46,976 nt of DNA from JBOGJG01 sp050747825 (GTDB taxonomy: Bacteria > Acidobacteriota > UBA6911 > RPQK01 > JBOGJG01). The stretch spans positions 1 through 46,976 of the forward strand of contig JBOGJG010000228.1 in assembly GCA_050747825.1 (NCBI GenBank), written 5' to 3'. Under the pieces are notes generated by a model. It saw nothing but the letters and a program-made list of their open reading frames with translations. It did no database searches and was not told the DNA's origin. Of this stretch, positions 31,785 to 40,962 are shown one piece after another. Position 1 is the first letter of the stretch, and the number at the start of each line of letters is the position of its first letter. Both the position numbers and the translations under genes were made by a program.

Positions 31785-33458
31785 TCAGGGAAGACTTGGC
31801 TCCTGACCGATCCCTTCCTCTTCATCAAGCTGGTAGTGTTTGCCGGCTCGGACATTTCGAAACTCCTGAACCTTCCCGCCGGGCCAGCGAATTTGCACCC
31901 GATCGACTATCGCTGAGCGCGCCAGCCCAAAGTGGGCTCGAGGGTCGCTGGATGAGTATATGCCGACGGTTCGTTTGACTTCCCACACCTGTTCCAGCTC
32001 CGCGGTTTTGATGGTAATCCTGGCGCCGATCCCGTCACGGTTGCTCTGGCGGCCCCGGGTCTTGAACATGATCCAGTGGTTCTCATTTGCAGAGTCGTTT
32101 CGAAGGAGCTGGGGCGAATCGTTCAGATTGGCAACCAGGATGTCGATATCTCCATCCCGGTCGTAATCTCCAAATGCGGCTCCCCTGCCCACCATCTTTT
32201 TCTGAAGGGCGGCTCCGGCCTGACGGCCGACGTCTCTGAACGTTCCATCCTGCTGATTGAGATACAGAGATGGAGGTTGGGCGTACTCCTCCGACCATCC
32301 TGCTTTGATCAGGAAGGGATAGACATGGCCGTTGGCGTGAAAGATATCTTTCCATCCATCATGGTTGAAATCCGCAAATCGCGTCCCCCAGCCCACCAGA
32401 AGCCATTCGGACTGGAGGATGCCGGCTCGGGCGGTGACGTCTTCAAATAGTAAATTGCCGAGATTATGGTAAAGAGTACTGTAGTCATTGGCAAAATGGG
32501 TCGAAAATGCATCCAGTTTCCCGTCGTTATCGTAATCGGCGACATCGATACCCATACTGGCCTGAAAGGCGCCGTCGCCACTGGTGGCCAGCCCGGCCAG
32601 CAATCCCATTTCTTCGAAGCTCCCGTCCCCCTGATTGACGAAGAGTTGATTGGGAGTGGTGTCATTGGCGACGAAGAGATCCAGATCCCCGTCCTCATCC
32701 ACGTCCGCCCATACCACCCCAAGTGAATAATAGCGATTCTCCTGATTGACTCCGCTTGTCTCCGTCACCTCCGAGAACGTTCCATCGCCATCGTTCCGAT
32801 ACAAAACATTGGCCGCGGCCTTCAGGCCCATGGGGCCGCAGATGCTCGACTCGCCGCGGTAATTGCAAAAGGGAAAGGAGCCTGGCTCCGGAGGGTTTTT
32901 CAGGTCGAGGTCCAGGTAATTGGCCACGTACAGGTCCAAGTCGCCGTCGCGGTCATAGTCTGCAAAGGCAGCCGAAGTGCTCCAGCTTGAGCCGGCGACT
33001 CCGGCTTGTGCACTGACGTCGGTGAAAGTTCCGTTACCGTTGTTCTTATACAGGACATTTCCGGCCAACTGGGTCAGATAGATATCGGCGAATCCGTCGT
33101 TGTTGTAGTCTCCGACGCACACCCCCATGGCCCAGCCTTTCGGCTCCAGGCCGGCCTCTTCGGTCACGTCTTCAAAGGTACCGTCTCGTTTGTTCCTGTA
33201 GAGCCTGCTGGAGAGGTATTCTCGCTTGCGAAACTTCTCAATCGTGGTCCCCTGCACGAGAACGATGTCCAGCCAGCCGTCGTTGTCATAATCCAAAAAC
33301 CCGGCGCCTCCCCCTTTGGCCTCGAACAGGTAGCGTTTGGAAGTGTTTTCGCCGCTGATGTGGGTGAACTGTATACCGGACTCGGCGGTGACGTCGGTGA
33401 ATTGCGGAACAGCTTCCGCTTGAATGAGCGCAGCAAGAAGAAAACTACAAATCAGCAT
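31785..33458 (-). CDS. CRTAC1 family protein, third paralogue
   Basis: This protein of about 557 residues has FG-GAP repeats (DYDNDGWLDIV, DYNNDGFADIY, DYDRDGDLDLY, DVDEDGDLDLF, DYDNDGKLDAF, DFNHDGWKDIF, DYDRDGDIDIL) and an ASPIC/UnbV C-terminus (NHWIMFKTRGRQSNRDGIGA, HFGLARSAIVDRVQIRWPGG). The ATG at 33458 gives a clean signal peptide (MLICSFLLAALIQAEA). A TTG four codons earlier lies in a repeat (gcaatccgtggcc). It is downstream of the VWFA-like gene on the same strand (21 bp), so the two are probably cotranscribed, and converges with the TPR gene. Confidence 0.91.
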   Translation of the reverse strand: MLICSFLLAALIQAEAVPQFTDVTAESGIQFTHISGENTSKRYLFEAKGGGAGFLDYDNDGWLDIVLVQGTTIEKFRKREYLSSRLYRNKRDGTFEDVTEEAGLEPKGWAMGVCVGDYNNDGFADIYLTQLAGNVLYKNNGNGTFTDVSAQAGVAGSSWSTSAAFADYDRDGDLDLYVANYLDLDLKNPPEPGSFPFCNYRGESSICGPMGLKAAANVLYRNDGDGTFSEVTETSGVNQENRYYSLGVVWADVDEDGDLDLFVANDTTPNQLFVNQGDGSFEEMGLLAGLATSGDGAFQASMGIDVADYDNDGKLDAFSTHFANDYSTLYHNLGNLLFEDVTARAGILQSEWLLVGWGTRFADFNHDGWKDIFHANGHVYPFLIKAGWSEEYAQPPSLYLNQQDGTFRDVGRQAGAALQKKMVGRGAAFGDYDRDGDIDILVANLNDSPQLLRNDSANENHWIMFKTRGRQSNRDGIGARITIKTAELEQVWEVKRTVGIYSSSDPRAHFGLARSAIVDRVQIRWPGGKVQEFRNVRAGKHYQLDEEEGIGQEPSLP

Positions 33459-33479
33459 TAAGATCTGCAATCCGTGGCC

Positions 33480-35471
33480 TTATTCCGCGACCGAGAAGCT
33501 GGTTTTCCTCTCGACCGCCGTTTCGCCCTGCTGAACGACCGCAACGATTTCATAATTTCCGGGCTGGAAGCTGGTCAGTGGCAGATTCAAAACGACCTGC
33601 ATTTTGCCGTCCTCATCGGGCTGCGGCAAAGCCGGCTCTCCCTTGAACAGAGGCTGGCCGTTGCGGAAGAAAAGGACGCCCAACTTCGGCTGATCCTTGA
33701 TATCCGACGACGGGTATACCACGCAGTACAAGCCAAGCTGAGCGTTTGGACCCTTGATGAGCGGCGCTCCCATATTTGGAGCGATTTTCCGATCCTGGTA
33801 ACGGAGCGGATTGTCTCTCTCCCGGGCCTGGTCCGAGATTGGATCGACTCGATCGATGATCACCAGATCGCTCACAGCCGGTCCATCGGACGGCGCCTCG
33901 ATCCGGACCGGAATGCGCATGCCGCTGGTCTGGGCGGTCGCCTGGTCCACACCGGCCACTTCCAGAGTGTAGTCCCCGGGGGAAACGGAAAAATTCCGCA
34001 GAAACAGCATGCTTCCGCTTCTCAGTCCCTCCATCTTATCCAGAGGCCCCTGGAGCGGATAATCTTGAGAGAACTTCTCGATCACCTCTCCCTGTGAGTC
34101 CTTTAAAACGCCCATCAGGGAAAAATGAGTCGAGTAGGTCTTTGTTTCCTCGGTAGTGGCGAATGAAAAATGGCGCAGAGGAACCGCCAGGGCAAAGGTA
34201 TGCTGAACGGTATCGCCTTTGGCCCCGAAGCGAAGCATTTTTGCGTGTAAAGCAAACGGATTAGAAACTTCGGCCTTGCTCAACAGCGAGAGCATGGGCA
34301 GCTCATAGGAGAAGACCCGCTCTCCGCCGGCATCTGGAATGTCAAAATAGCCAGAGGCCGACTGGATAGTGACAGCCGGTCGCGTCACCTGGACGCTGAC
34401 AGTACGAAAAGTTCCATCACCTTGACGGTGGGCGCGGTACTTTAAGCGATAGTAGCCATCCAACTCTTCGACGATTCTCTTCATACCGGGCAGTGAGTCA
34501 TTCGTATTCGCAATTAAAAACCCGCCTGTCTGGCCGGACAGGTTCTCCAGGGACTCCTGGACATTCATCCTGACGCTTTGGGAGGCGGACTCCAGCGCCC
34601 TCACCTGTCCGGAGGAAGTCGCTGTGCCGGCGCCGAATTGACTCTGGCTGGCATCGCTGGCTCCACTCAGCATGTCCCTTGAGCCCTGCGTCACGCCGGA
34701 AGTCAGCAAGCCTCGGGCATCCACGGTGTAAATCGGGGCATGGGCCAGGTTGGCGGCGCTGATCAGGAAATTGAACCGGCTGAACATGACATCACGGATG
34801 ACGAGACCTTCCGAGAAGAGAATCACGGGCTTCCGTCCCGGCAATCTTCCCAGCTCCTCTGTGAGAATATTCAGGGAATCCAGGGCGGCATACGTCCACT
34901 CCTCCTTTTGAGTCTTTCCGGCTTGATTCAGGGCTTCGACGATGACGCGCTCGGCGTCGGAAAGGTTTCTCTTTCCGGCAAGATCTCTTCGAATCTTGTT
35001 TGAGGTCTCGATAAATTTTTCGAAGGAGCCAGACGTCGCCAGCTCGATGCTCTTTCCCAGATCGCCCTCGTCATCCGTGAATGGCTGCAGCGCGTAAAGC
35101 GTGCGATCGATGACGAATACCGAAATCAGGACATCATCGCCGGGACGTTCCCTCAGGAAATCAGAGGCAGCCTGTCTTGCAAATTGGCGACCGTCGTTGG
35201 TGAGTCCTCCGAAGACCATGGTGATGTGCCGGGGGCCCACCGATTGGGGCTCGAACTGGAGGCTTTCCAGCTCCTGCGCGACACCCTGGTCGGTGACCTC
35301 AATCTCCTGCGGCTTCAAGTCTCGGATGAGGTTGCCGTCTTTATCCCGAAGCACCAGGTCCAGAACCGTGGACGTCTGAGCCTGATTCTGCCCGCTTACC
35401 AATCCGCCATCGACAAGAACGACAGCGGCTATCAAAAGAGTACGAACGACGAGTTTCTCCACTCGGTGCAT
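33480..35471 (-). CDS. VWFA-related secreted protein (acidobacterial type), paralogue 1
   Basis: This protein of about 663 residues starts at the ATG at 35471, chosen for the strong AGGAGG five to six bases upstream; another ATG 21 bases earlier has no such site. A signal peptide (VVRTLLIAAVVLVDGGLVSG) is followed by a small beta-domain (VLDLVLRDKDGNLIRDLKPQEIEVTD-type). A von Willebrand A-like region then runs from about residue 85 (HITMVFGGLTNDGRQFARQA) to about 370, and a C-terminal beta-rich domain starts near 390. The usual metal-site DxSxS is absent: the strand reads MVFGGLTNDG. It is strongly similar along its length to the proteins at 37058 and 40963. Confidence 0.87.
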   Translation of the reverse strand: MHRVEKLVVRTLLIAAVVLVDGGLVSGQNQAQTSTVLDLVLRDKDGNLIRDLKPQEIEVTDQGVAQELESLQFEPQSVGPRHITMVFGGLTNDGRQFARQAASDFLRERPGDDVLISVFVIDRTLYALQPFTDDEGDLGKSIELATSGSFEKFIETSNKIRRDLAGKRNLSDAERVIVEALNQAGKTQKEEWTYAALDSLNILTEELGRLPGRKPVILFSEGLVIRDVMFSRFNFLISAANLAHAPIYTVDARGLLTSGVTQGSRDMLSGASDASQSQFGAGTATSSGQVRALESASQSVRMNVQESLENLSGQTGGFLIANTNDSLPGMKRIVEELDGYYRLKYRAHRQGDGTFRTVSVQVTRPAVTIQSASGYFDIPDAGGERVFSYELPMLSLLSKAEVSNPFALHAKMLRFGAKGDTVQHTFALAVPLRHFSFATTEETKTYSTHFSLMGVLKDSQGEVIEKFSQDYPLQGPLDKMEGLRSGSMLFLRNFSVSPGDYTLEVAGVDQATAQTSGMRIPVRIEAPSDGPAVSDLVIIDRVDPISDQARERDNPLRYQDRKIAPNMGAPLIKGPNAQLGLYCVVYPSSDIKDQPKLGVLFFRNGQPLFKGEPALPQPDEDGKMQVVLNLPLTSFQPGNYEIVAVVQQGETAVERKTSFSVAE

Positions 35472-35636
35472 TATTTCCTCCTGATGGATCATTGCCTGTC
35501 TTTTTGGCTAAGTATACTAACTGAATCAGCCACGGATTTCACAGATTGACTCGATTTAATCAGGTAATCCTTGCAATCCGTGGCTACCCGCGGCGCTGAT
35601 TTGCTTAAGAGCATGGGTTTGGGGTAGAAGAAATCC
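35472..35636. promoter_or_regulatory. Divergent promoter region with gene-end-type repeats
   Basis: This 165-bp gap between divergent genes holds an inverted pair of the ccgtggc repeat: cagccacggatttc near 35528 and gcaatccgtggctacc near 35574. The two can pair as a hairpin stem. No clear -10/-35 was found. Confidence 0.45.
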
Positions 35637-36986
35637 ATGATTGGTCTACTGCTCCTGGCCGGACTGATCTTGTCGAACTCTGCATTCGGTCAGACAACTG
35701 ACGCCTCCTCCAGGCCCAACGTGCTTTTGATCGTCATGGATGCAGTGCGAGCGGACCATCTTTCGCCCTACGGCTACGCCAGGAAGACCAGTCCGACATT
35801 GGACCGGGTTGCTGCCGAGGGTGTCCTTTACGAATCCGCCATTTCAGCCGCTCCCTGGACACTGCCCTCAACCGCTTCTCTGTTCACCGGCAGGTACGCG
35901 CGGGACCATGGCGTGAGTTCAATGAAGCTGAAGCTTCAGCCCTCTCAGGTCACCATAGCCGAACTGTTGCGTGAAGCGGGATATCAGACGGTAGGATTTT
36001 CGGGTAATGCCTTTGTTGGAGAAGTCTGGGGGCTGGCCCAGGGTTTTGACGAGTTCTTCGACGTCTGGAGAGGACTCAGCGAGTCCCGCGTGGATGATGG
36101 CGCTGAGGCCACCAATGAGTGGATTTCAGACTGGCTGGAGACTTCGCGAGACACGGACCGGCCGTTCTTCATGTTCGCCATGTACTTTGAGCCTCATTTT
36201 CCGTACAGTCCGCCCCGTCCCTACAGCACCCGGTTTCTGCCTGATGGAGCGGACCCCGAGCAGGTGGCCCGGCTTCGCTCCTGGAAGCATCCACGTGAAG
36301 TCGGCTACGTTTTGAAGGCTCCGGGGATGGAGGTAACGGAGAGAGAATTTGAGATTCTCAAATCCCAGTATGATGGAGAAATCAGTTACCTCGACTCGCG
36401 AATCGGTGAACTGCTTGCGGATTTCAAGACTCGGGGCATCCTGGACAATACGATCGTTGTCATTACTTCCGACCACGGGGAGCACTTCGGCGAGCACAGT
36501 CTTATGGATCATAAGATGTCTCTCTACGAGGAAGTGATCCGCACACCTTTAATCATCCGCTATCCGCCGGCGCTCTCCGCCGGGGTCCGGGTGAGACAGC
36601 AGGTGCAGAACGTCAGCATACTGCCCACCGTCTTATCGCTGGCGGGACTGAAATGCCCCGATAACCTGAATTCTCCCCCCCTTCCAATTCGAGGCGGCCA
36701 GGCCGGCCAGCGTTATGCTTTTTCAGAGTTTGAGCGGCCGGCGATGTTTCTGGATGTAATGAAGGAAGCCTTTCCGCAGGCAGATCCCAGCCCATTCGAC
36801 CGGGCCCTGAAGGCTGTCCGCACAGAACGGTACAAGTTCATCTGGAGCTCAGATTTGAAGCATGAGCTCTATGATCTCAAGCGAGACCCTCGTGAACAGA
36901 ACAACCTGTACCGAAAGAGGCGGGAAGCGGCGCAGGAGCTGCTGAATGTTCTGGAAGCCTTCAGGCGCGGGGAAGGACCTGGGTAA
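35637..36986 (+). CDS. Sulfatase-fold hydrolase with Thr at the nucleophile position
   Basis: This 449-residue exported protein has a signal peptide (residues 1-19, ending SNSAFGQ). The alkaline-phosphatase/sulfatase superfamily core starts with RPNVLLIVMDAVRADHLS (metal ligand D35). Where arylsulfatases carry the formylglycine signature C/S-x-P-x-R, this protein reads T75-L-P-S-T79 before ASLFTGRY. A C-terminal ITSDHGEHFGEH segment provides further metal ligands. Without Cys or Ser at that site it cannot make formylglycine, so it may be a phosphoesterase or phosphotransferase using Thr. Membrane segments are absent, unlike phosphoethanolamine transferases. It is upstream of the second VWFA-like gene (71 bp). 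Confidence 0.87.
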   Translation: MIGLLLLAGLILSNSAFGQTTDASSRPNVLLIVMDAVRADHLSPYGYARKTSPTLDRVAAEGVLYESAISAAPWTLPSTASLFTGRYARDHGVSSMKLKLQPSQVTIAELLREAGYQTVGFSGNAFVGEVWGLAQGFDEFFDVWRGLSESRVDDGAEATNEWISDWLETSRDTDRPFFMFAMYFEPHFPYSPPRPYSTRFLPDGADPEQVARLRSWKHPREVGYVLKAPGMEVTEREFEILKSQYDGEISYLDSRIGELLADFKTRGILDNTIVVITSDHGEHFGEHSLMDHKMSLYEEVIRTPLIIRYPPALSAGVRVRQQVQNVSILPTVLSLAGLKCPDNLNSPPLPIRGGQAGQRYAFSEFERPAMFLDVMKEAFPQADPSPFDRALKAVRTERYKFIWSSDLKHELYDLKRDPREQNNLYRKRREAAQELLNVLEAFRRGEGPG

Positions 36987-37057
36987 GCATCAAATCTTGG
37001 TTATTATCCTCTGGCCACTGGCTGTTCGATTTTCTATACTTGATTTAAGGATCGATC

Positions 37058-39217
37058 ATGTCCGGACTGATTTCTAGAGCCAGCATCAGCGCACTCGCAT
37101 TCTGTATCCTCACGGCAGAAACAGGACAAGCTCAGAATGAGAGTACGACTGAGTCTCCCTTTCAGGTGATCACTGAGAGGGTCCTGCTGGACCTGGTGGT
37201 TCGAGATGAGGACGGGCGTCCGGTGCAGGACCTCAAGGCCGAGGAAGTCGAAGTCCACGAGAATGGCGTCCGGCAGGAAATCACGAATTTTCGCTTTATC
37301 GCTGAGGAGGCAGGCTCGAATTCCGGCTCTACCGATTTCAACCCCTTTGACAATGTCAATTTGATCTCTCTGGTCTTCGAGCGTCTGCAGGATGATTCGC
37401 GCCATCTGGCTCGCAACGCGGCTTTGCAGTTTGTCCAAGAAGGAATGAGGAAAAACACGCTGGTGGCAGTTTTCGCAATCCACCATCGGCTCTACGTGCT
37501 TCAGCAGTTTACAAACGACCGCGAGTTGGTTCGAACTGCTATCGAACAGGCAACATCCGGCAGCCACGGAGAATTCATCTCACAATCTTCAGCGGTTGTT
37601 CAGGGCTTGATTCAGGCAGGCGATACCAGGACTGTAGGGGACCAGGAACAGACCGGCTTTTCTCTCGCCCTGGGCAGGCCTGATCCAAGTGCAGTAAGTG
37701 GGGCCTTTGAACAGGTGGCTCTGGCCCAGGTGACTCTGAGCGCCCTGCGGCAAGCACAAACCATTTTTCGCGATCAGCAGGGCCACGCCTCGCTGGCTTC
37801 CCTGATGGCTCTGGTCAACGAGCAGCGGCACCTGGCGGGACGGAAAACTCTTCTTCTGTTTTCTCAAGGCCTGCAGGTTCCACCAGGCATGGTTGAACGC
37901 TTGAGACTCCTGATCAGCGAGGCGAATCGAGCCAATATGAGTTTCTACGCGGTTGCCGCCCATGGGCTTACTTCCGAACGGCCGCTGCTGCAAGCGCAGC
38001 AAATGCTGCTGCAGTCCAGCGACACCAGTCGGTCTCAATTCGACACAGGTCTGGGAAGGCCCATCAGCCGAGAGGAGGCCCTGGTGCACGAATGGGCTGA
38101 GAACAGCATGCGCATGAATGAACTGGGCACGCTGGCCGATCTGGCCGAAAGCACAGGCGGCTTTTTGATCGCGGACACGAACGATCCCAGCGACCAGATG
38201 GTCAGGGTCAGTGAGGATATTCGTACCCATTATGAACTGGCTTACTACCCCCACTCCATTGAGTACGACGGTAAATTCCGGAGCATCTCCATCAAAGTCC
38301 ATCGCCCCAAAGTAAAAGTGCAAACGCGGAGCGGCTACTTTGCCTTGCCTCCAAGCAGTGACGGGACTCCCATTTTGCCCTATGAGATTCCTCTGCTGGC
38401 AGCCATCAATGCCAGGCCCTTACCTTCTGATCTTTCGTATTATTCACGGGTCCTGCATTTTGACCGGCACACAGACCTTCGTCATCACATCTTCGTCCTG
38501 GAAGTTCCCCTGGGTGCGATCGCTTTCTCTGCAGACGAGGAGAAGGAAATCTACAGCACTCGCCTTTCGCTTATAGCGCTTTTGAAGGACCAGAATGGCC
38601 GCGTCATCCGGAAGTTCTCGCAGGACTATCCCCTTCAAGGTCCGCTGGAAAAACTCCATCTGGTCCGAAATGGAAGCGTGATCTTTATGCGCGACCTGCA
38701 GCTCCCGCCGGGATCTTACACGTTCGAGTCAGCCGTGGTCGATCATGGCGTCCACCGAATGAGCGCTCAGCGAAAGCGGCTGGTTGTCACGCGGCCTCCG
38801 GCAGGTCTTGAGATCAGCAGCCTTTCAGTAATCAGGAGAGTTGATCCGGTGTCCGAGCATCAGAGCAAACCGGATGATCCTCTTCATTACCAGGATGGGA
38901 AGATTATTCCAAATCTGGGCGGAGCCATTGCTCTGACACCGGAAGCTAAGATTGGAATCCACTGCATTGTTTACCGCGCGGACCGGCAATCTGAAAATCC
39001 GCAACTCATTCTGGAAGTGCTGCAGGAGGGAAGGCCAGTGGCCCGCGGAACTGCCGAGTTGGGCTCTCCGGATTACCAGGGGAAGATCGTGTTTGTGGGA
39101 ACACTGCCTGTGGATAGCCTTGGGCCGGGCAGCTACGAGATTCGGGCCGTCGCTCAGGACAGCCGATCTGCAACCAAGGGACACGCCTTCTTCACCGTCG
39201 TCAGTCCGAATCAGTAG
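37058..39217 (+). CDS. VWFA-related secreted protein, paralogue 2
   Basis: This 719-residue protein starts at an ATG with AAGGA a few bases upstream and a possible TATACT -10 at 37035-37040. The signal peptide ends near residue 26 (TAETGQAQ). The N-terminal small domain has VLLDLVVRDEDGRPVQDLKAEEV-like sequence. The VWFA-like region begins NLISLVFERLQDDSRHLARNA, again without DxSxS, and includes LAGRKTLLLFSQGLQVPPG. The C-terminal domain has FSQDYPLQGPLEKLHLVRNG and ends with a YEIRAVAQDSRSATKGHAFF strand. It converges with the amidase gene, leaving 2 bp. Confidence 0.87.
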   Translation: MSGLISRASISALAFCILTAETGQAQNESTTESPFQVITERVLLDLVVRDEDGRPVQDLKAEEVEVHENGVRQEITNFRFIAEEAGSNSGSTDFNPFDNVNLISLVFERLQDDSRHLARNAALQFVQEGMRKNTLVAVFAIHHRLYVLQQFTNDRELVRTAIEQATSGSHGEFISQSSAVVQGLIQAGDTRTVGDQEQTGFSLALGRPDPSAVSGAFEQVALAQVTLSALRQAQTIFRDQQGHASLASLMALVNEQRHLAGRKTLLLFSQGLQVPPGMVERLRLLISEANRANMSFYAVAAHGLTSERPLLQAQQMLLQSSDTSRSQFDTGLGRPISREEALVHEWAENSMRMNELGTLADLAESTGGFLIADTNDPSDQMVRVSEDIRTHYELAYYPHSIEYDGKFRSISIKVHRPKVKVQTRSGYFALPPSSDGTPILPYEIPLLAAINARPLPSDLSYYSRVLHFDRHTDLRHHIFVLEVPLGAIAFSADEEKEIYSTRLSLIALLKDQNGRVIRKFSQDYPLQGPLEKLHLVRNGSVIFMRDLQLPPGSYTFESAVVDHGVHRMSAQRKRLVVTRPPAGLEISSLSVIRRVDPVSEHQSKPDDPLHYQDGKIIPNLGGAIALTPEAKIGIHCIVYRADRQSENPQLILEVLQEGRPVARGTAELGSPDYQGKIVFVGTLPVDSLGPGSYEIRAVAQDSRSATKGHAFFTVVSPNQ

Positions 39218-39219
39218 AT

Positions 39220-40944
39220 TCAAAGACCCGCAAAGGAAGGTGGGTGTCTTTGGTGAAAATCCCCGGCGTCCTGATAGGTCCTAGCCAAGGCCAGCGTCTC
39301 GGCTTCGGCATATAGATTGCCGATGAAACTGACACTGGTGGGCAGTCCTTTGCTGGTGAACCCGTTGGGCAAAACAACGCATGGGTGTCCGGTCAGGTTG
39401 GTCAGCAGCAGGTTGTCACCTCCGAAAGAAGGTGCGACGTAGACATCTACCCTGGACATTAGTTCGCTCATCGCCTGCATGACCAGAGTACGAATCCGGT
39501 TAGCCTGGATGTACTCGACAGCCGGAATCAGACGGCTCTGCCGAAAGACGTTGGGCCAGGCGTTTTCAATCTGCCGGACCAGCAGGTCATCGCGGTTGCT
39601 CCGCGTGAGGTCGTCGAAGGCGGCAGCCGCTTCGACGTTCAGGATGAAGGAAAGCGCTTCGACTGGATAATCGGGTACTTCGATGGGGATGAGATTAAAT
39701 CCCAGAGAGCGCAGCTTTTCCAACGCAGCCTGATCCAGCTCCTTCCGTTCCTTATCGTCACTATCTTGATCCTCAGGATCTTCTTCGAAAGCGCTTCTCA
39801 GATAACCTATTCTCAGATCTTCCAGCCTCCTGCGGGGCGGCCAGCTAAAGGGCAGATCAACGACCGTGGAGTCCTTTCCATCCGGTCCATAGATGGCATT
39901 GAAGACCAGAGCACAATCCTCGACCGTCCGGCCCATGGGCCCGAGCTTATCCATGCTCCAGCTCAGAGCCATGGCTCCGAAGCGGCTGACTCGGCCGAAG
40001 GTGGGACGAAGGCTCGTCACTCCGCAGGCCGTCGAGGGAGACACGATCGAACCCCAGGTCTCTGAGCCGATCGAAAATCCTACCAATCCGGCGGCTGTGG
40101 CAGCGGCAGGCCCGGCGGATGATCCGCTCGAACCTTTCTTTGGGTCCCAGGGATTTCTGGTCTTTCCGCCGTACCATACGTCCCCCCAGGCCAGGGCGCC
40201 CAGGGTGAGCTTGGCCACCAGGACCGCGCCTGCTTCTTCCAGCCGCTGCACCACTGTGGCATCGGCGTCGATGATCTGGTCCTTGTAGGGGATGGCGCCC
40301 CAGGTAGTCTTGTAATCCCGGGTCGCCAGCAGGTCCTTGGCTCCCCAGGGGATTCCGTGCAGAGGCCCGCGATATCTTCCGGAGGCGATCTCCTCGTCGG
40401 CTCTTCTGGCTTGCCGGAGCGCCAAATCCTCTGTCAGGCTGACTACACACAGCAACTGGGGATCATATTTCTTGATACGGGCCAGATACATCTCGGTCAG
40501 CTCAAGCGAGCTGACTTTACGAGACTGGATGAGCTGCGCGAGTTGCGTAACAGGCCAGAATGCCAGCTCCTCGAGGTTGGCAGGAGCTTCGGGCGCATCT
40601 GTCGCCTGAAGCGAAAACGAGCCCGCCCTTCGATCAAAAGACATTGCAGGCAATCGCGGATCGAACTGAAGAGCGGGAGCCACACTATTGTCGAGGGGAA
40701 CCGTCCTGAGCTTCTCGTAATATTCGAGGTGCTCGTTGACTCCCTTCAACATGAGCTCGCGCTCTTCCTCGCTGAATTCGAGACCGGCTAGCTTCTCCGC
40801 CTCCCGGATCATTTCTTTGGTGATCCGCAGTGCAGCCTCTGATTCTTGCTGCTCCTGCAGACTGGCCCACAAGATATTCGGGAACAGCGTTGATGAAATT
40901 CCGAGACTGGAAAGGCAAGCGACAAAGCGGCGGCGGTCGAGCAT
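39220..40944 (-). CDS. Exported amidase (amidase signature family)
   Basis: This 574-residue protein has the Ser-cisSer-Lys triad of the amidase signature family: K203 (HGIPWGAKDLLATRD), cis-Ser in GSSGSSAG (271-278) and the nucleophile probably S299 (TWGSIVSPS). The N-terminus DRRRFVACLSSLGISS resembles a twin-arginine signal, so it is likely periplasmic. A helical N-terminal segment of about 100 residues precedes the catalytic domain, longer than in GatA. It is not GatA, because the context and export signal differ. The amide substrate is unknown. It is 18 bp downstream of the third VWFA-like gene on the same strand. Confidence 0.9.
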   Translation of the reverse strand: MLDRRRFVACLSSLGISSTLFPNILWASLQEQQESEAALRITKEMIREAEKLAGLEFSEEERELMLKGVNEHLEYYEKLRTVPLDNSVAPALQFDPRLPAMSFDRRAGSFSLQATDAPEAPANLEELAFWPVTQLAQLIQSRKVSSLELTEMYLARIKKYDPQLLCVVSLTEDLALRQARRADEEIASGRYRGPLHGIPWGAKDLLATRDYKTTWGAIPYKDQIIDADATVVQRLEEAGAVLVAKLTLGALAWGDVWYGGKTRNPWDPKKGSSGSSAGPAAATAAGLVGFSIGSETWGSIVSPSTACGVTSLRPTFGRVSRFGAMALSWSMDKLGPMGRTVEDCALVFNAIYGPDGKDSTVVDLPFSWPPRRRLEDLRIGYLRSAFEEDPEDQDSDDKERKELDQAALEKLRSLGFNLIPIEVPDYPVEALSFILNVEAAAAFDDLTRSNRDDLLVRQIENAWPNVFRQSRLIPAVEYIQANRIRTLVMQAMSELMSRVDVYVAPSFGGDNLLLTNLTGHPCVVLPNGFTSKGLPTSVSFIGNLYAEAETLALARTYQDAGDFHQRHPPSFAGL

Positions 40945-40962
40945 GCGTTAGTTTCTTAGAGT

